Below, in pieces: positions 1-8,957 of a DNA stretch of 64,000 bases. Position 1 is the stretch's first letter. Each line of letters opens with the position of its first letter. Below the pieces are notes generated by a model that was not told where the DNA came from, did not search any database, and was given only the letters and a program-made list of their open reading frames with translations. A program made the translations under genes and the position numbers. The stretch comes from Blautia wexlerae DSM 19850 (GTDB lineage: Bacteria; Bacillota; Clostridia; Lachnospirales; Lachnospiraceae), in contig NZ_CP102267.1 in the NCBI RefSeq assembly GCF_025148125.1, positions 4,536,501 to 4,600,500 on the forward strand, given 5' to 3'.

Positions 1-356
1 ACATGGCAGTCGGTGTTATTATCGGAGGTGCTTTTTCCGGAATCGTAACCTCTCTGACCGACAACTTCATCAATCCGATTCTTAACGTACTCACAGGTGG
101 AGCTACATACACACTTCAGGATGTATCCGGATTCGCATCCTCATTCATCGCATCCGTAGTAAACTTCATCATTATGGCCTTCATCCTCTTCTGCCTGCTC
201 AAAGCCGTAAACAAAGTCACCTCCCTCGGTGCAAAAAAAGAAGAACCTGCCGCTCCGACAACTAAGAAATGTCCATTCTGTATGAGTGAAATTGACATCA
301 AAGCAACACGCTGTCCACACTGTACTTCACAGTTACCGGAAGAGAATGCGGAATAA
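1..356 (+). CDS. mscL: Large-conductance mechanosensitive channel MscL, 5'-truncated by the window edge
   Basis: This is the C-terminal ~117 residues of MscL, the inner-membrane channel that opens under hypo-osmotic stress. The visible part begins at the hallmark AVGVIIGGAF of the first transmembrane helix. The ATG at position 3 is therefore probably the internal methionine of the D-M-A-V-G motif and the true start lies upstream of the window. A second hydrophobic helix (VVNFIIMAFILFCLL) follows. After the usual lysine-rich cytoplasmic region comes a zinc ribbon (CPFC...CPHC) that is absent from E. coli MscL. No clear terminator follows. Identification is firm; only the start is missing. Confidence 0.93.
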   Translation, partial: MAVGVIIGGAFSGIVTSLTDNFINPILNVLTGGATYTLQDVSGFASSFIASVVNFIIMAFILFCLLKAVNKVTSLGAKKEEPAAPTTKKCPFCMSEIDIKATRCPHCTSQLPEENAE

Positions 357-522
357 TCCGTAACCGTCCAGTATGTTCGAAAAATGCTTTACACAAGATG
401 TGCGTCACAATTTGTTGGAATGATTTTTCAAACACGAACGACCTTTTGACCCTGACGTTTTTCGCCAATGTGCCAGTCCTTTTTACTGTATTATATTTTG
501 CATACACACTATTCTGCTGTCT

Positions 523-2073
523 CTATTCCTTTTCTCGCTCCTGCTCCAGCAGCCTGAATGACAATTCCAGATAAAAAATTTCCTCCGGATCATCCAGCTC
601 AGACTGCAGGATTTCCTTAATCCTGTCCAGCCTGTAAAGAAACGTACTGCGGTGGATAAACAATTCCCTTGCCGCCTGAGTTGCACTGAGATGCTGCTCC
701 AGATACACTCTCAATGTCTCCATATACTGAGTCTGATTCTCCTCATCATGCTTCTTCAATTCCAGCAGCCCTTCATGACAGATCATTGTTCCCGGCAGTC
801 TTCTTGTTGCCTGTTCCAGAATATAAGTCAATGCCACCTGACCGAAATAATGAATCCACAGATAAGGCTTCTTACGGCTTCCTACATCCAGAGCCGTCTT
901 CGCCTGCACATACTGCCGTCTCAGACTCATATGTCCTGTCATCACCCTGCTGTATCCGGCTTTCAGATAAGTATCCCTGATAAAATAAACCAGTTTTCCG
1001 GCTACTTCCTCCTGACTTTTTCCAAGTCTGGTAAGGTCAAAAAACGCCACAATTTCATCCTGATAAAGAAAACTCACAGAATCCTCAAATTTCTTCTTAA
1101 TATATCGGCAGATTGCCTTTGTGGAAAGATTCTGCTGATTCAGATAGGTAATCTGCAGGATCAGGCACATATATTCATGATTTCCACTCCATCCCAGTTC
1201 ACTCAGTTCTCTACTCACCTGCATATAATCCGCAGTTCTGTCCGACAAAATCCTGACAAAAATCTGCTCCATATCCCTGTCCGGATCCTCTTCCTCCGCT
1301 TCATGCGCAAGCAAATACTCCAGTTTCTCCACCAGAATATCCAGTACACAGATAACTCTCAGTGTAATCTCTGATCTGCACTCAGTCAAAACCAGCCTGT
1401 GAGTTGCTTTCCCATCCACAAACAGATTTCTGTTCATCGAACGACATCCACTGATGTAAGCCGGAAACATCACATATTCATGCGTATCTGCCATATCTCG
1501 ATAAGTCTCATTCTGCAGAAGCGCATTTACATATTCCATATTCAACCCGTCATCTGTATACAGCCGCGCCCTCGGCGGCAGATACTCGCTTCCCGCTTCC
1601 GCCACGAAGGTAAAATCCAGTCCTGTTACAGTCATCGGATTCTGCAGAAATTCCGATGTCACCTGCAAAAGCCTGTCCATTCCGGCGTGTTCTAACATCA
1701 AATTATGGAGCTTCCGTTCCCATTCATCAGCCGCATCAAAAATCTCCTGCACATCATTCATAAATTCTGCTATTTCTTCCAGACTATCAAGTGCAATATG
1801 AATATACGGAATCTGCTGAAGCTCTTCTGATGCAGCATCAATTTCCTCTCTCCCACAAAATACCCAGAGTATATTTTCAGCAGTCAGAACTGCCGATTCC
1901 CACTCTTTGTCATATCTCTGTACCACATAAACATGCCCATGTCGAAATGTTTCTTTTTTTTCATAACACAAAAAGGGGCGCAGATATCCGTCTGAACCGG
2001 ATAAAGTTCCCCTTTCCGTAATTTCATATTTCTCTTTTATTTTTTCATATAAATAAACTGATGACAGCTGCAA
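523..2073 (-). CDS. PucR/CdaR-like transcriptional regulator
   Basis: A 516-residue regulator whose C-terminus is a PucR-type helix-turn-helix (HLSATQAARELFIHRSTFLY, then RLDRIKEI). The long N-terminal part carries no domain I can name and probably senses a ligand. I place the start at a TTG (2073) because an AGGAGG lies 9 nt upstream and it gives an N-terminus MQLSSVYLYEKI. An in-frame GTG at 2106 lacks such a site. It is the last gene on the minus strand of the corrinoid methyltransferase locus, downstream of the first corrinoid-protein gene, so it plausibly controls that locus; this is inferred from position. The effector is unknown. Confidence 0.8.
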   Translation of the reverse strand: MQLSSVYLYEKIKEKYEITERGTLSGSDGYLRPFLCYEKKETFRHGHVYVVQRYDKEWESAVLTAENILWVFCGREEIDAASEELQQIPYIHIALDSLEEIAEFMNDVQEIFDAADEWERKLHNLMLEHAGMDRLLQVTSEFLQNPMTVTGLDFTFVAEAGSEYLPPRARLYTDDGLNMEYVNALLQNETYRDMADTHEYVMFPAYISGCRSMNRNLFVDGKATHRLVLTECRSEITLRVICVLDILVEKLEYLLAHEAEEEDPDRDMEQIFVRILSDRTADYMQVSRELSELGWSGNHEYMCLILQITYLNQQNLSTKAICRYIKKKFEDSVSFLYQDEIVAFFDLTRLGKSQEEVAGKLVYFIRDTYLKAGYSRVMTGHMSLRRQYVQAKTALDVGSRKKPYLWIHYFGQVALTYILEQATRRLPGTMICHEGLLELKKHDEENQTQYMETLRVYLEQHLSATQAARELFIHRSTFLYRLDRIKEILQSELDDPEEIFYLELSFRLLEQEREKE

Positions 2074-2180
2074 GTCTACAATCCTCCTGTCACATAATTG
2101 AAGCACCTATTTTACCAGTCAATTCTATAGCAATTTAACTCACATTATGTCTTTCTTATACGTACCTGTCAGCCCGGTTC

Positions 2181-2816
2181 TCACACAATAAACGTCTTCG
2201 CAACTTCCACAGCCTCAATACAGTTCTCTGTATAGGCATCTGCTCCCATATTCTTCGCCAGCTGCTCCGTTACTGCACCTCCACCAACCATAATCTTAAA
2301 TTTATGCTTACTACTGCTTCGTTTCAGAGACTTCACCACCTGCTCCATCTCCGGGATTGAAGTACTCAAAAGCGAGGAGATACACACGATCGACACATCA
2401 GGATTCTGCTTCACTGCACGCAGAAACTGCTTCTCAGAAATATCCACTCCCAGATCGATCACCTTAAATCCGGCACTACGAAACATGATCGCAACCAGAT
2501 TCTTACCTACATCATGCAGATCACCTTCCACCGTTCCAAGGATCACAGTTCCGATATTCCTCCTGCCAAACTGCGAGTCCTGTTCCTCCAACAATTCAAA
2601 ACCCTTGCGCACACTTCGGGCTGCTGCCAGAATTTTAATAATATCCGCACCATTGGATTTGTAATTCTCCCCCACTGTTCGCATAGCCGGAGTCATGGCC
2701 TCTTCCACAATCCGCCCTGCAGGAATATGCTGCTTCAATGCCTCCCTCACCAGCTTCTCTGTCTCCCCCGGATGTCCGTCTTCAATTGTTTTTCTTAACT
2801 GTTCCAGTACTGTCAT
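2181..2816 (-). CDS. Corrinoid (B12-binding) methyl-carrier protein 1
   Basis: A 211-residue protein of the MtbC/MtaC type, which carries a methyl group on cobalt between two methyltransferases. An N-terminal helical cap (about residues 1-85) precedes the Rossmann-like B12 domain. The base-off/His-on motif D-L-H-D-V-G is visible with the cobalt ligand at His101, then the SSLLSTS loop and a GGG turn (MVGGGAV). A second, closely similar carrier lies at 6078-6713 in the same locus. Length matches the family. The substrate cannot be read from this protein alone. Confidence 0.93.
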   Translation of the reverse strand: MTVLEQLRKTIEDGHPGETEKLVREALKQHIPAGRIVEEAMTPAMRTVGENYKSNGADIIKILAAARSVRKGFELLEEQDSQFGRRNIGTVILGTVEGDLHDVGKNLVAIMFRSAGFKVIDLGVDISEKQFLRAVKQNPDVSIVCISSLLSTSIPEMEQVVKSLKRSSSKHKFKIMVGGGAVTEQLAKNMGADAYTENCIEAVEVAKTFIV

Positions 2817-2846
2817 ATCCTCAAGCCACCCTTAATACCTTCTGCC

Positions 2847-2879
2847 AAAAATCCCCCGCCTTGCGGCGAAGGATTTTTT
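2847..2879 (-). terminator. Hairpin between DUF2284 and corrinoid genes
   Basis: The arms AAAAATCC and GGATTTTTT enclose an inner GCC/GGC stem. Read on the minus strand it lies between the DUF2284 gene and corrinoid gene 1. The U-rich flank fits an intrinsic terminator or attenuator, possibly usable in both directions. Confidence 0.6.
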
Positions 2880-2983
2880 GTTTTTTCAAACACGCTCTGC
2901 GCTTTCAATATCTGTATTTTATCATAGCTCACTGTTATTTACAACGAAAACTGACTTCCCCTTCCGCAACCTCCACAGAGAAT

Positions 2984-3181
2984 GTTACTGTTCACTCCGT
3001 TCTCAGTAACACGCTTCGCGATGCAGGAAATATGAACCTCCTTGTGCAATGCCCAAGGAGTATCGTTTGCTTCGCAAACTTAATTTATGCTAATCGCATA
3101 AATTCGCGCGGTATATCTCGGGTTTTCTGTGACCTTCGCTCACAAAAAACACCTCGCGGGATATTACCAGTGAACAGTAAC
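2984..3181. repeat. MITE-like element, copy 1
   Basis: A 198-bp non-coding unit with perfect 13-bp terminal inverted repeats (GTTACTGTTCACT and AGTGAACAGTAAC). A second copy of 144 bp lies at 13052-13195. The internal sequence is shared almost base for base, including a TCGCATAAATTCGC segment and ACCTTCGCTCACAAAAAAC. Copy 1 carries about 54 extra bases after AACACGCTTCGC. No transposase is present, so movement would be in trans. Confidence 0.85.
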
Positions 3182-3189
3182 CAGAGAAT

Positions 3190-3254
3190 TTACTTGATTT
3201 AAATCAAGCAGATATTCGTAATCCGCTTCGCTACACCAAATAACTGCTCCGCAG
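3190..3254. repeat. Dispersed intergenic repeat, copy A
   Basis: It contains AAATCAAGCAGATATTCG followed by ATAACTGCTCCGCAG. Related pieces occur at 3901-3968, 42413-42456 and 63590-63612, always between genes. Function is unknown. Confidence 0.5.
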
Positions 3255-3280
3255 GGGACTTACCTGATTCGGCTAAAATG

Positions 3281-3817
3281 TTATTCCAGAAGGTAACAGC
3301 TCGTATAAGCAATCGTACAATCCCCATAATAATACTGTAGCTCATTGGCCTGGCAGACCTGTGTTACCAGCATCCCGTAAGCCTCCATCGATGAGAAAGC
3401 CTGTTTCGGAAACCTGCATGGAGCATCCGGATAAGTACAGACCTTACATTTCGTACAGCATCCCGCACCAATCGCCAGCATATCCGGATAAATCTCCCGA
3501 AGTTTCTTCTCAAATTCCACAAAATACTCCTTATGTCTGGCTTCCGTTTCCATCATTCCCTCGCCATCAAAAACATCCTCCAATTCACCAACTGTCTGAA
3601 CAATAATCCCATACTTATACTGCCGGACTTTCGCTTCACATTCCTCAAGAGAGCCACATCCCGGAGGACAGCTCCAGCACTTATCATACTTATGACAGGT
3701 ATCCGCTGCACACATCTGTCGAACCTCCGGCTTCAGCTCAATCGTATCACAATCCAGCAACACCACATGCGAAAACCCCTGCTCCATTCCCATTTGCTCT
3801 ATTTTTTTTATATCCAT
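3281..3817 (-). CDS. DUF2284 cysteine-rich metal-binding protein
   Basis: A 178-residue protein with 13 cysteines, arranged mainly as CAADTCHKYDKCWSCPPGC (about residues 34-52) and CCTKCKVC...C (about 119-133). This matches the DUF2284 family of predicted metal or Fe-S proteins. There is no signal peptide, so it should be cytosolic. It lies between the RamA-like reactivase and corrinoid gene 1 on the same strand, so a role in metal handling or low-potential electron delivery to the corrinoid system is plausible but inferred. The ATG follows AAGGGG at good spacing. Confidence 0.82.
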   Translation of the reverse strand: MDIKKIEQMGMEQGFSHVVLLDCDTIELKPEVRQMCAADTCHKYDKCWSCPPGCGSLEECEAKVRQYKYGIIVQTVGELEDVFDGEGMMETEARHKEYFVEFEKKLREIYPDMLAIGAGCCTKCKVCTYPDAPCRFPKQAFSSMEAYGMLVTQVCQANELQYYYGDCTIAYTSCYLLE

Positions 3818-3859
3818 AATCTAACCCCTTACTCTCTTGTATAATCTATAGCAACCTCA

Positions 3860-3968
3860 TCAGGCAGATAAAATTATCCTCTTTGCGCCTCAGTTCTGCA
3901 CCGAATAACTGCTCCGCAGTTTATCAGAAGAAATCTGCACTTCTCAATAATTCAATCAGGCGGATAAA
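3860..3968. repeat. Dispersed intergenic repeat, copy B
   Basis: The gap between the RamA-like and DUF2284 genes holds ATCAGGCAGATAAAAT, then ATAACTGCTCCGCAGTTT, then AATCAGGCGGATAAAAT. The same two words recur at 3190-3254 and 42413-42456. Confidence 0.5.
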
Positions 3969-3969
3969 A

Positions 3970-5703
3970 TCATTCACCTGTCTCAAATCCCAGTTCATCA
4001 ATAAAATGATCCTGAAAATCAGCCGAAGCAGCCAGCTCAACGAATTCAATCTTTCTCACCAGCTCATCCATCTCCAGCATTTCCTTCTCATTCACAAGTG
4101 CGATCTTCGCACCCTCACCAGCAGCGTTTCCCACTGGTTTCACTTTCTTCACAAGCGTCGCCGGAAGCAAGCCAATTTTCCCGGCACTGACCGGATCCAT
4201 ATAGTTGCCAAAAGCACCTGCAATATATACCGAACAGATATCATCTTCTGTAATCCCAATCCGCTCCATAAGCATCTGAATTCCCGCTGCAATCGCAGCT
4301 TTCGCAAGCTGAACCTCTCCGAGATCCTTCTGCGTCAGATAAACTCCTCTCTCATTACCGCCCCGCTCTGGCGGTACCAGAATAAACACACCTTGCTTCT
4401 CCTGTCCGCTTCTCAGCACACCATTCTCATCCAGCATTCCAGCATCCAGAAGACCCGCCACCAGATCGATCAATCCCGAACCACACAAACCAACCGCCGG
4501 CTTATTCCCAACAGTTGTATAGTTCCACTTCCCATCCTCATACTTCACATGATCCACAGCCCCGGCCGCGCCACGCATTCCACACTCAATCTTCGCACCC
4601 TCAAAAGCAGGCCCGGCCGCAGTAGAACAGGTCACCATCCGCTCCCTGTTTCCCAGAACCATCTCACCATTCGTTCCAATATCGATCATCAGAGAAATCT
4701 CTTCCTGCTGATCCTGCCTGATAGCCAGCAGACATCCACAGGTATCCGCTCCCACATATCCTGCAATATCCGAAAGCATGAGCAACTCTGCACGCTCCTG
4801 CACAGCCAGACCATAATCCCCCGCATTCAGCACCAGCCTCTCACTCACAGCCGGAGTATAGGGCGCATGTACCAGCGAAGCCGGAGAAATCCCCAGAAAC
4901 AGATGATGCATACAAGTATTTCCCACAACACACACCTGAAAAACATCCTCTCTCCTTATCCCTGCATCCTCTGCCAGACTTCCCAACATCTCATTAACCG
5001 CTTTCCGAACACACATACTTAACGCTTCTGTTCCATGCTCCAGCGCATAATTCGCCCGCATGATCACATCCGCACCATACTGCGCCTGCGGATTCATCCT
5101 GCTCTCAACTGCCAGAGTCCTCCCATCCGCACCATCCAGCAAATACCCCGCAATGGTAGTCGTCCCAATATCAAACGCTGCCAGACACCTCCGACCAGCT
5201 TCCTTCCTCATTTCCAGAATCCGCCGTCTACTGTAAATCACATACCATTCATCAGAATCCCTGCGCATCCCATACAATTCACCCGCCAGCTTCAGATCCA
5301 CCTCCATCTGCCCCGGCTCAACCTCACCATCTGTCTCCGCCAGCGTATCCAGCAGCCTCTGCCAGTCCGACCGCTTCTCCCCTGTTTTCGCCTTCTCCAG
5401 CTCAACCTGAGCCATCCGTAGTCCCGGTTCAAACACAACTTCTCTGTTAAATCCATCCGTCAAAATCTTTTCATTGCCAGCCCTGTCCAATGTCTCCACT
5501 ACACAAGTCTCACCTTCACCAATCCGCACCTGACACGCCTTAACAACTTCACCATCAATCTTAACCAGACACTTCCCACATTTTCCCAGCCCGCCACAAG
5601 GCGCATCCGGCCTCAAACCCGCCCGAATCTCAGCTTCCAACACAGACATCCCGGCATTCACTTCTATCTCAATCCCTTCACGCACAAACTTAATCCAAGC
5701 CAT
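3970..5703 (-). CDS. RamA-like reductive activator of corrinoid proteins (2Fe-2S plus ASKHA domain)
   Basis: A 577-residue protein expected to reduce inactive Co(II) corrinoid carriers back to Co(I) using ATP. The N-terminus is a plant-type 2Fe-2S domain with Cys36, Cys42, Cys45 and Cys57. The C-terminal two thirds is the DUF4445 ASKHA ATPase fold, with FDIGTTTIAGYLLDG, MIDIGTNGEMVLG and IAGAFGNYMDP visible. The start is the ATG at 5703 with GGGAGG five bases upstream, not the earlier in-frame ATGs. Its neighbours are two corrinoid proteins and two methyltransferases, which is the expected context. A very long inverted repeat lies directly upstream. Confidence 0.92.
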   Translation of the reverse strand: MAWIKFVREGIEIEVNAGMSVLEAEIRAGLRPDAPCGGLGKCGKCLVKIDGEVVKACQVRIGEGETCVVETLDRAGNEKILTDGFNREVVFEPGLRMAQVELEKAKTGEKRSDWQRLLDTLAETDGEVEPGQMEVDLKLAGELYGMRRDSDEWYVIYSRRRILEMRKEAGRRCLAAFDIGTTTIAGYLLDGADGRTLAVESRMNPQAQYGADVIMRANYALEHGTEALSMCVRKAVNEMLGSLAEDAGIRREDVFQVCVVGNTCMHHLFLGISPASLVHAPYTPAVSERLVLNAGDYGLAVQERAELLMLSDIAGYVGADTCGCLLAIRQDQQEEISLMIDIGTNGEMVLGNRERMVTCSTAAGPAFEGAKIECGMRGAAGAVDHVKYEDGKWNYTTVGNKPAVGLCGSGLIDLVAGLLDAGMLDENGVLRSGQEKQGVFILVPPERGGNERGVYLTQKDLGEVQLAKAAIAAGIQMLMERIGITEDDICSVYIAGAFGNYMDPVSAGKIGLLPATLVKKVKPVGNAAGEGAKIALVNEKEMLEMDELVRKIEFVELAASADFQDHFIDELGFETGE

Positions 5704-5744
5704 AAAAACCTCCCACATATCCAATCCAAACATCACAACAGCCA

Positions 5745-5958
5745 GCTCAGAAAAATATTTTATTTCATGTGCATTTGCAGGGGTCTTAGATATTCTTAGC
5801 TCTCAGAAATCTGCGTTATGAGCAGACTGTATCACTGTCTGAGCGAAGTTTGCAACGGAGCGAGTTTGAGAAGGCTGCTCATGCCTTTAGCAGATTTCTG
5901 AGAGATTAGAATATCTTAGACCCCGAAACCGCACATGAAATAAAATATTTTTCTGAGC
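5745..5958. repeat. 214-bp near-perfect inverted repeat
   Basis: Arms of about 68 nt (5745-5813 and 5890-5958) are nearly perfect reverse complements: GCTCAGAAAAATATTT pairs with AAATATTTTTCTGAGC, and CTCAGAAATCTGC pairs with GCAGATTTCTGAG. The 76-nt centre also folds, ATGAGCAG pairing with CTGCTCAT. It sits between corrinoid gene 2 and the RamA-like gene, so a transcript through it would form one extended stem. It holds no gene. Confidence 0.85.
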
Positions 5959-6009
5959 GTCCCTTTTCCCATTATAACATACTCCAAAAAAATCCCAAAA
6001 TACACGAAA

Positions 6010-6031
6010 GGACCACTCCCCAGAGCAGTCC
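6010..6031 (-). terminator. Terminator after corrinoid gene 2
   Basis: On the minus strand GGACTGCT pairs, with G-U wobbles, with AGTGGTCC and is followed by TTTCGTGTATTTT. It lies 46 bp past the stop codon of the corrinoid gene. Confidence 0.6.
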
Positions 6032-6077
6032 CCTCATAATATTTTCATGTTATACTAAACCCGCACAAGCAATCAGA

Positions 6078-6713
6078 TCAAGCCGCCAACTTCTTAGCCA
6101 GTGAAGCCGCACTAGCCGCATCATCAGAATATCCGTCAGCACCAATTTCCTCAGCAAAAGCCTCTGTAATCGGCGCTCCGCCAACCATAACCTTAATATT
6201 ACCTCTGAAATCCGCCGCATTCAACGCCTCAACAGTCTCCTTCAGAGCCGGCATAGTAGTAGTCAGCAGCGCAGAAAGAGCAATGATCTTAACATCCGGA
6301 TTCTCTTTATAGCACTCAATAATCTTAGCCGCCGGAACATCGACTCCAAGATCGATCACCTCAAATCCGGCACTCTCGATCATCATGGCAACCAGATTCT
6401 TACCAATATCATGAAGGTCACCGGAAACCGTAGCAATGATAACCTTACCAAGTGCACCTGTAGAACCAGATGCCAGATGCGGTTTCAGAACCTCAACACC
6501 TTTCTTCATAGCACGAGCTGCAACCAGCATCTCCGGAACAAAGATCTCACCATTTTTGAATTTCTCACCAACTACAGACATCGCACTGATCATACCATCA
6601 TTCAGAATCGCAACCGGATCATCACCCTCATCAATGGCTTCCTGTACAGCCGGTCCTACTAATTTCGCTTTCCCTTTTTCAACTAATTCCGCAACTTCAT
6701 TTATCTTAGACAT
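6078..6713 (-). CDS. Corrinoid (B12-binding) methyl-carrier protein 2
   Basis: A 211-residue carrier with the same architecture as the one at 2181-2816: helical cap, then a B12 domain with D-L-H-D-I-G (His101 as cobalt ligand), ALSALLTTT and MVGGAPI. The start is the ATG at 6713 behind AGGAGG rather than an upstream TTG. It directly follows the pterin methyltransferase gene, so it is the likely partner of both methyltransferases encoded upstream. Two carriers in one locus suggest either two substrates or one carrier specialised for each transfer step. Confidence 0.94.
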   Translation of the reverse strand: MSKINEVAELVEKGKAKLVGPAVQEAIDEGDDPVAILNDGMISAMSVVGEKFKNGEIFVPEMLVAARAMKKGVEVLKPHLASGSTGALGKVIIATVSGDLHDIGKNLVAMMIESAGFEVIDLGVDVPAAKIIECYKENPDVKIIALSALLTTTMPALKETVEALNAADFRGNIKVMVGGAPITEAFAEEIGADGYSDDAASAASLAKKLAA

Positions 6714-6789
6714 AATCAAATCCTCCTGTTATTTCTCAATTTCAGATTCCAACCACTTAATTCATTTACACAGTTTCTGCAGATTCAAC

Positions 6790-7608
6790 CTACTTCTTCT
6801 TTGTTGTACCAATTAAGCCTTCTCTGTAAGCCCCTATATATTCCATACAATAATCATCCAGACCAAGTAATGCTTCTGTTGCATAAACTAGTCCAAGCAT
6901 ATCCTTATTTGTCGGATCCATAATTCCACTGTCCAGTCCTGCATTCATTGCCAGTACCAGGAACCCGTAATTAATCAGCTTACGAACCGGCAGATTAAAG
7001 GAAATATTACTGATTGCTGCCGTAATATGAATGGTCGGATACTGCTCACGTACACTTGTAATCGTCTCAATATTCGTTGCAATACCATCCTCAGAAGTAC
7101 AAAGCATCTCAACCAGCGGATCAATGTGAATCCTGTCCGGAGCAATTCCGTACTCTTTCGCTTTCGCCATGATCTTGTCAAAAACTTTCAGACGGTCTGC
7201 TGCACATTTCGGAATACCTGTATTGTCACTCAGCAGCGCAATTACCTGCCATCCCTCATTTCCCGGCTCAGCCATGATCGGGAAAATCGTATCAATCTTA
7301 TGTCCCTCTCCTGATACAGAGTTAAAAATTCCAGGTTTCTTACAGAACTTATAAGCCTGTGCCAGAACATCCGGACTCGGGCTGTCAATTGAGATCGGAA
7401 GATCTGTAACCTCCTGGATACAGACGATCATCCATTTCAATGTTTCCACTTCTTCCGCTTCCGGAACAGAAGCGCAACAGTCAATATAAGTAGCTCCGCT
7501 TTCCGCCTGAAGCTTTGCTCTTGCTTTAATAAATTCAGAGTCTCTTTTCGCGATCGCTTCTGCAACGATCGGGATAGAACCATTAATTTTCTCACCAATA
7601 ATAATCAT
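6790..7608 (-). CDS. Pterin-binding methyltransferase (corrinoid:tetrahydrofolate type)
   Basis: A 272-residue TIM-barrel protein of the pterin-binding family (MeTr/MtgA type), which moves a methyl group between a corrinoid protein and tetrahydrofolate. Family features visible are the N-terminal IIIGEKINGS, the ATYIDCCASVP strand, PISIDSPSPDVL, RIHIDPLVEML and TAAISNISF. The ATG at 7608 has GGAGGTG eight bases upstream. It sits between the UroD-type methyltransferase and corrinoid gene 2, all on one strand with short gaps. In an acetogen this feeds demethylated C1 units into the Wood-Ljungdahl methyl branch. Confidence 0.9.
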   Translation of the reverse strand: MIIIGEKINGSIPIVAEAIAKRDSEFIKARAKLQAESGATYIDCCASVPEAEEVETLKWMIVCIQEVTDLPISIDSPSPDVLAQAYKFCKKPGIFNSVSGEGHKIDTIFPIMAEPGNEGWQVIALLSDNTGIPKCAADRLKVFDKIMAKAKEYGIAPDRIHIDPLVEMLCTSEDGIATNIETITSVREQYPTIHITAAISNISFNLPVRKLINYGFLVLAMNAGLDSGIMDPTNKDMLGLVYATEALLGLDDYCMEYIGAYREGLIGTTKKK

Positions 7609-7650
7609 TTTCAAACACCTCCATAGCATCATCCTCTGCAACACCTGAGA

Positions 7651-8685
7651 TTAGAACATAATCTGCCATGGAAGCCTTGTAGATTCAGATGCCTTAATGC
7701 CAAATTTCTCTTCATTCAGCTTGTCAATGGAATCACAGAGAGATTTATAAACACCCGGATAAACAGAACCAGGGCCACCCTGAGCGATACATGGAATAAA
7801 GTATTTGTTTCCACATTCTTCGCAGACACGACGTACCACTGCATCACAATTCTCATCTGTCCAGCCCTCAAAATCAACTGCACGATTTTCGATACCGCCC
7901 ATGAAGCTGATCTTTCCGCCATATTTCCTGATCAGTTCCGGAAGATTATTGGTTTCCATACATCCCTGCCATACATCGATCCCCATCTCAATCATAGAAG
8001 GAACCAGTGTTGCTGCGTAACTGTCAGAATGATGGATAACCAGCTCAACGCCATGACTGTGATAATATCCGTAAATTTCTTTATATGGCTCAAGTAAAAA
8101 TTCATCAAACATTGCAGGACTCATAAATGTACTGTCCAGTCCACCCCAGTCATCATGATGGAATAATGCATCAGGATGAAGGTTGGAACAGATACCTTCA
8201 GCAAGTTCCAGTTCCCACTCTGTCAGATATTTGATCAGATCATGCATTTCATCCGGATTAGTAATATAATAAACCAACGCATTACTGATCTCACACAGAT
8301 GATGAGTCTGCTCAAATAATCCCGGTGCAACGAAAGCTGCTTTAAATGCCTGTTCTCCGTCAACTGCATCATACTGAGCCTTCACCATATCCCACTGATC
8401 CTGGGTAAATTTCAAAGACGGTGCATGTACATAGTCTTTCCAGTCTTCAATATCCTTTACCACGATCTTGTCAGGAGTATGTACAGGAAAAGAACCCGGA
8501 ACTCCTTTCGGGAAAGTATTGGTTACCCCCCATGCATTCACTACATTTTCCTGACCCGGCTGAAGCAGCGGGTTTGTAAACATAAACGGATGAAAAAGAA
8601 GCTGTACTGCTTCATACTGATTAACAAATCTGTCAGGATTTCCGCCTTTTATAACTTCCAGCATATTCTGTTTCGGTGTTAACAT
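7651..8685 (-). CDS. Uroporphyrinogen-decarboxylase-fold methyltransferase (MtaA/CmuA type)
   Basis: A 344-residue UroD-superfamily protein. Next to corrinoid and pterin methyltransferase genes it is far more likely a substrate:corrinoid methyltransferase than a haem enzyme, and no other haem gene is present. Candidate metal-binding residues are in ELVIHHSDSY, WQGCMETN and FIPCIAQGGPG. The start is the ATG at 8685 with GAGGAGGT upstream; an in-frame extension to 8796 has no such site. It is the first gene of the locus. The methyl donor (an aromatic methyl ether, methylamine or other) cannot be inferred from sequence alone. Confidence 0.85.
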   Translation of the reverse strand: MLTPKQNMLEVIKGGNPDRFVNQYEAVQLLFHPFMFTNPLLQPGQENVVNAWGVTNTFPKGVPGSFPVHTPDKIVVKDIEDWKDYVHAPSLKFTQDQWDMVKAQYDAVDGEQAFKAAFVAPGLFEQTHHLCEISNALVYYITNPDEMHDLIKYLTEWELELAEGICSNLHPDALFHHDDWGGLDSTFMSPAMFDEFLLEPYKEIYGYYHSHGVELVIHHSDSYAATLVPSMIEMGIDVWQGCMETNNLPELIRKYGGKISFMGGIENRAVDFEGWTDENCDAVVRRVCEECGNKYFIPCIAQGGPGSVYPGVYKSLCDSIDKLNEEKFGIKASESTRLPWQIMF

Positions 8686-8928
8686 ATAATCTACCTCCTC
8701 ATGCAATATGAAAATGCCCCCACATTCCCACATTTGTTTGTTTAATTTGTCGTTCTTTATCTCGTTTCTGATGATTTTATTGTAGCATTTATACAATCCA
8801 AAATATATAATCAGATATGCGGATTTTTCACGCCCGCATTCCTACAAATTGTATGAACGCATCTCAAGTATTGTGCCAACAGTAACCGGCAGCCATATAA
8901 TAAATTTTAAAATCAACCGTAAATACAC

Positions 8929-8957
8929 TTGTAACACAACTCTAAACACTGTATAAT
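8929..8957 (+). promoter_or_regulatory. Sigma-A-type promoter for the serine hydrolase gene
   Basis: TTGTAA (8929-8934) and TATAAT (8952-8957) are separated by exactly 17 nt. Transcription would start near 8964, giving a leader of about 150 nt before the ATG at 9114. I see no named riboswitch in that leader. Confidence 0.7.

Noticed and set aside
3883..5022. Long open frame antisense to the RamA-like gene
   Set aside because: No ribosome site, no recognisable domain, and the opposite strand encodes a well-conserved RamA-like protein; it is a shadow of codon bias.
7651..8685. Haem-biosynthetic uroporphyrinogen decarboxylase
   Set aside because: Fold is shared, but adjacent corrinoid and pterin methyltransferase genes and the lack of any haem gene favour a methyltransferase.
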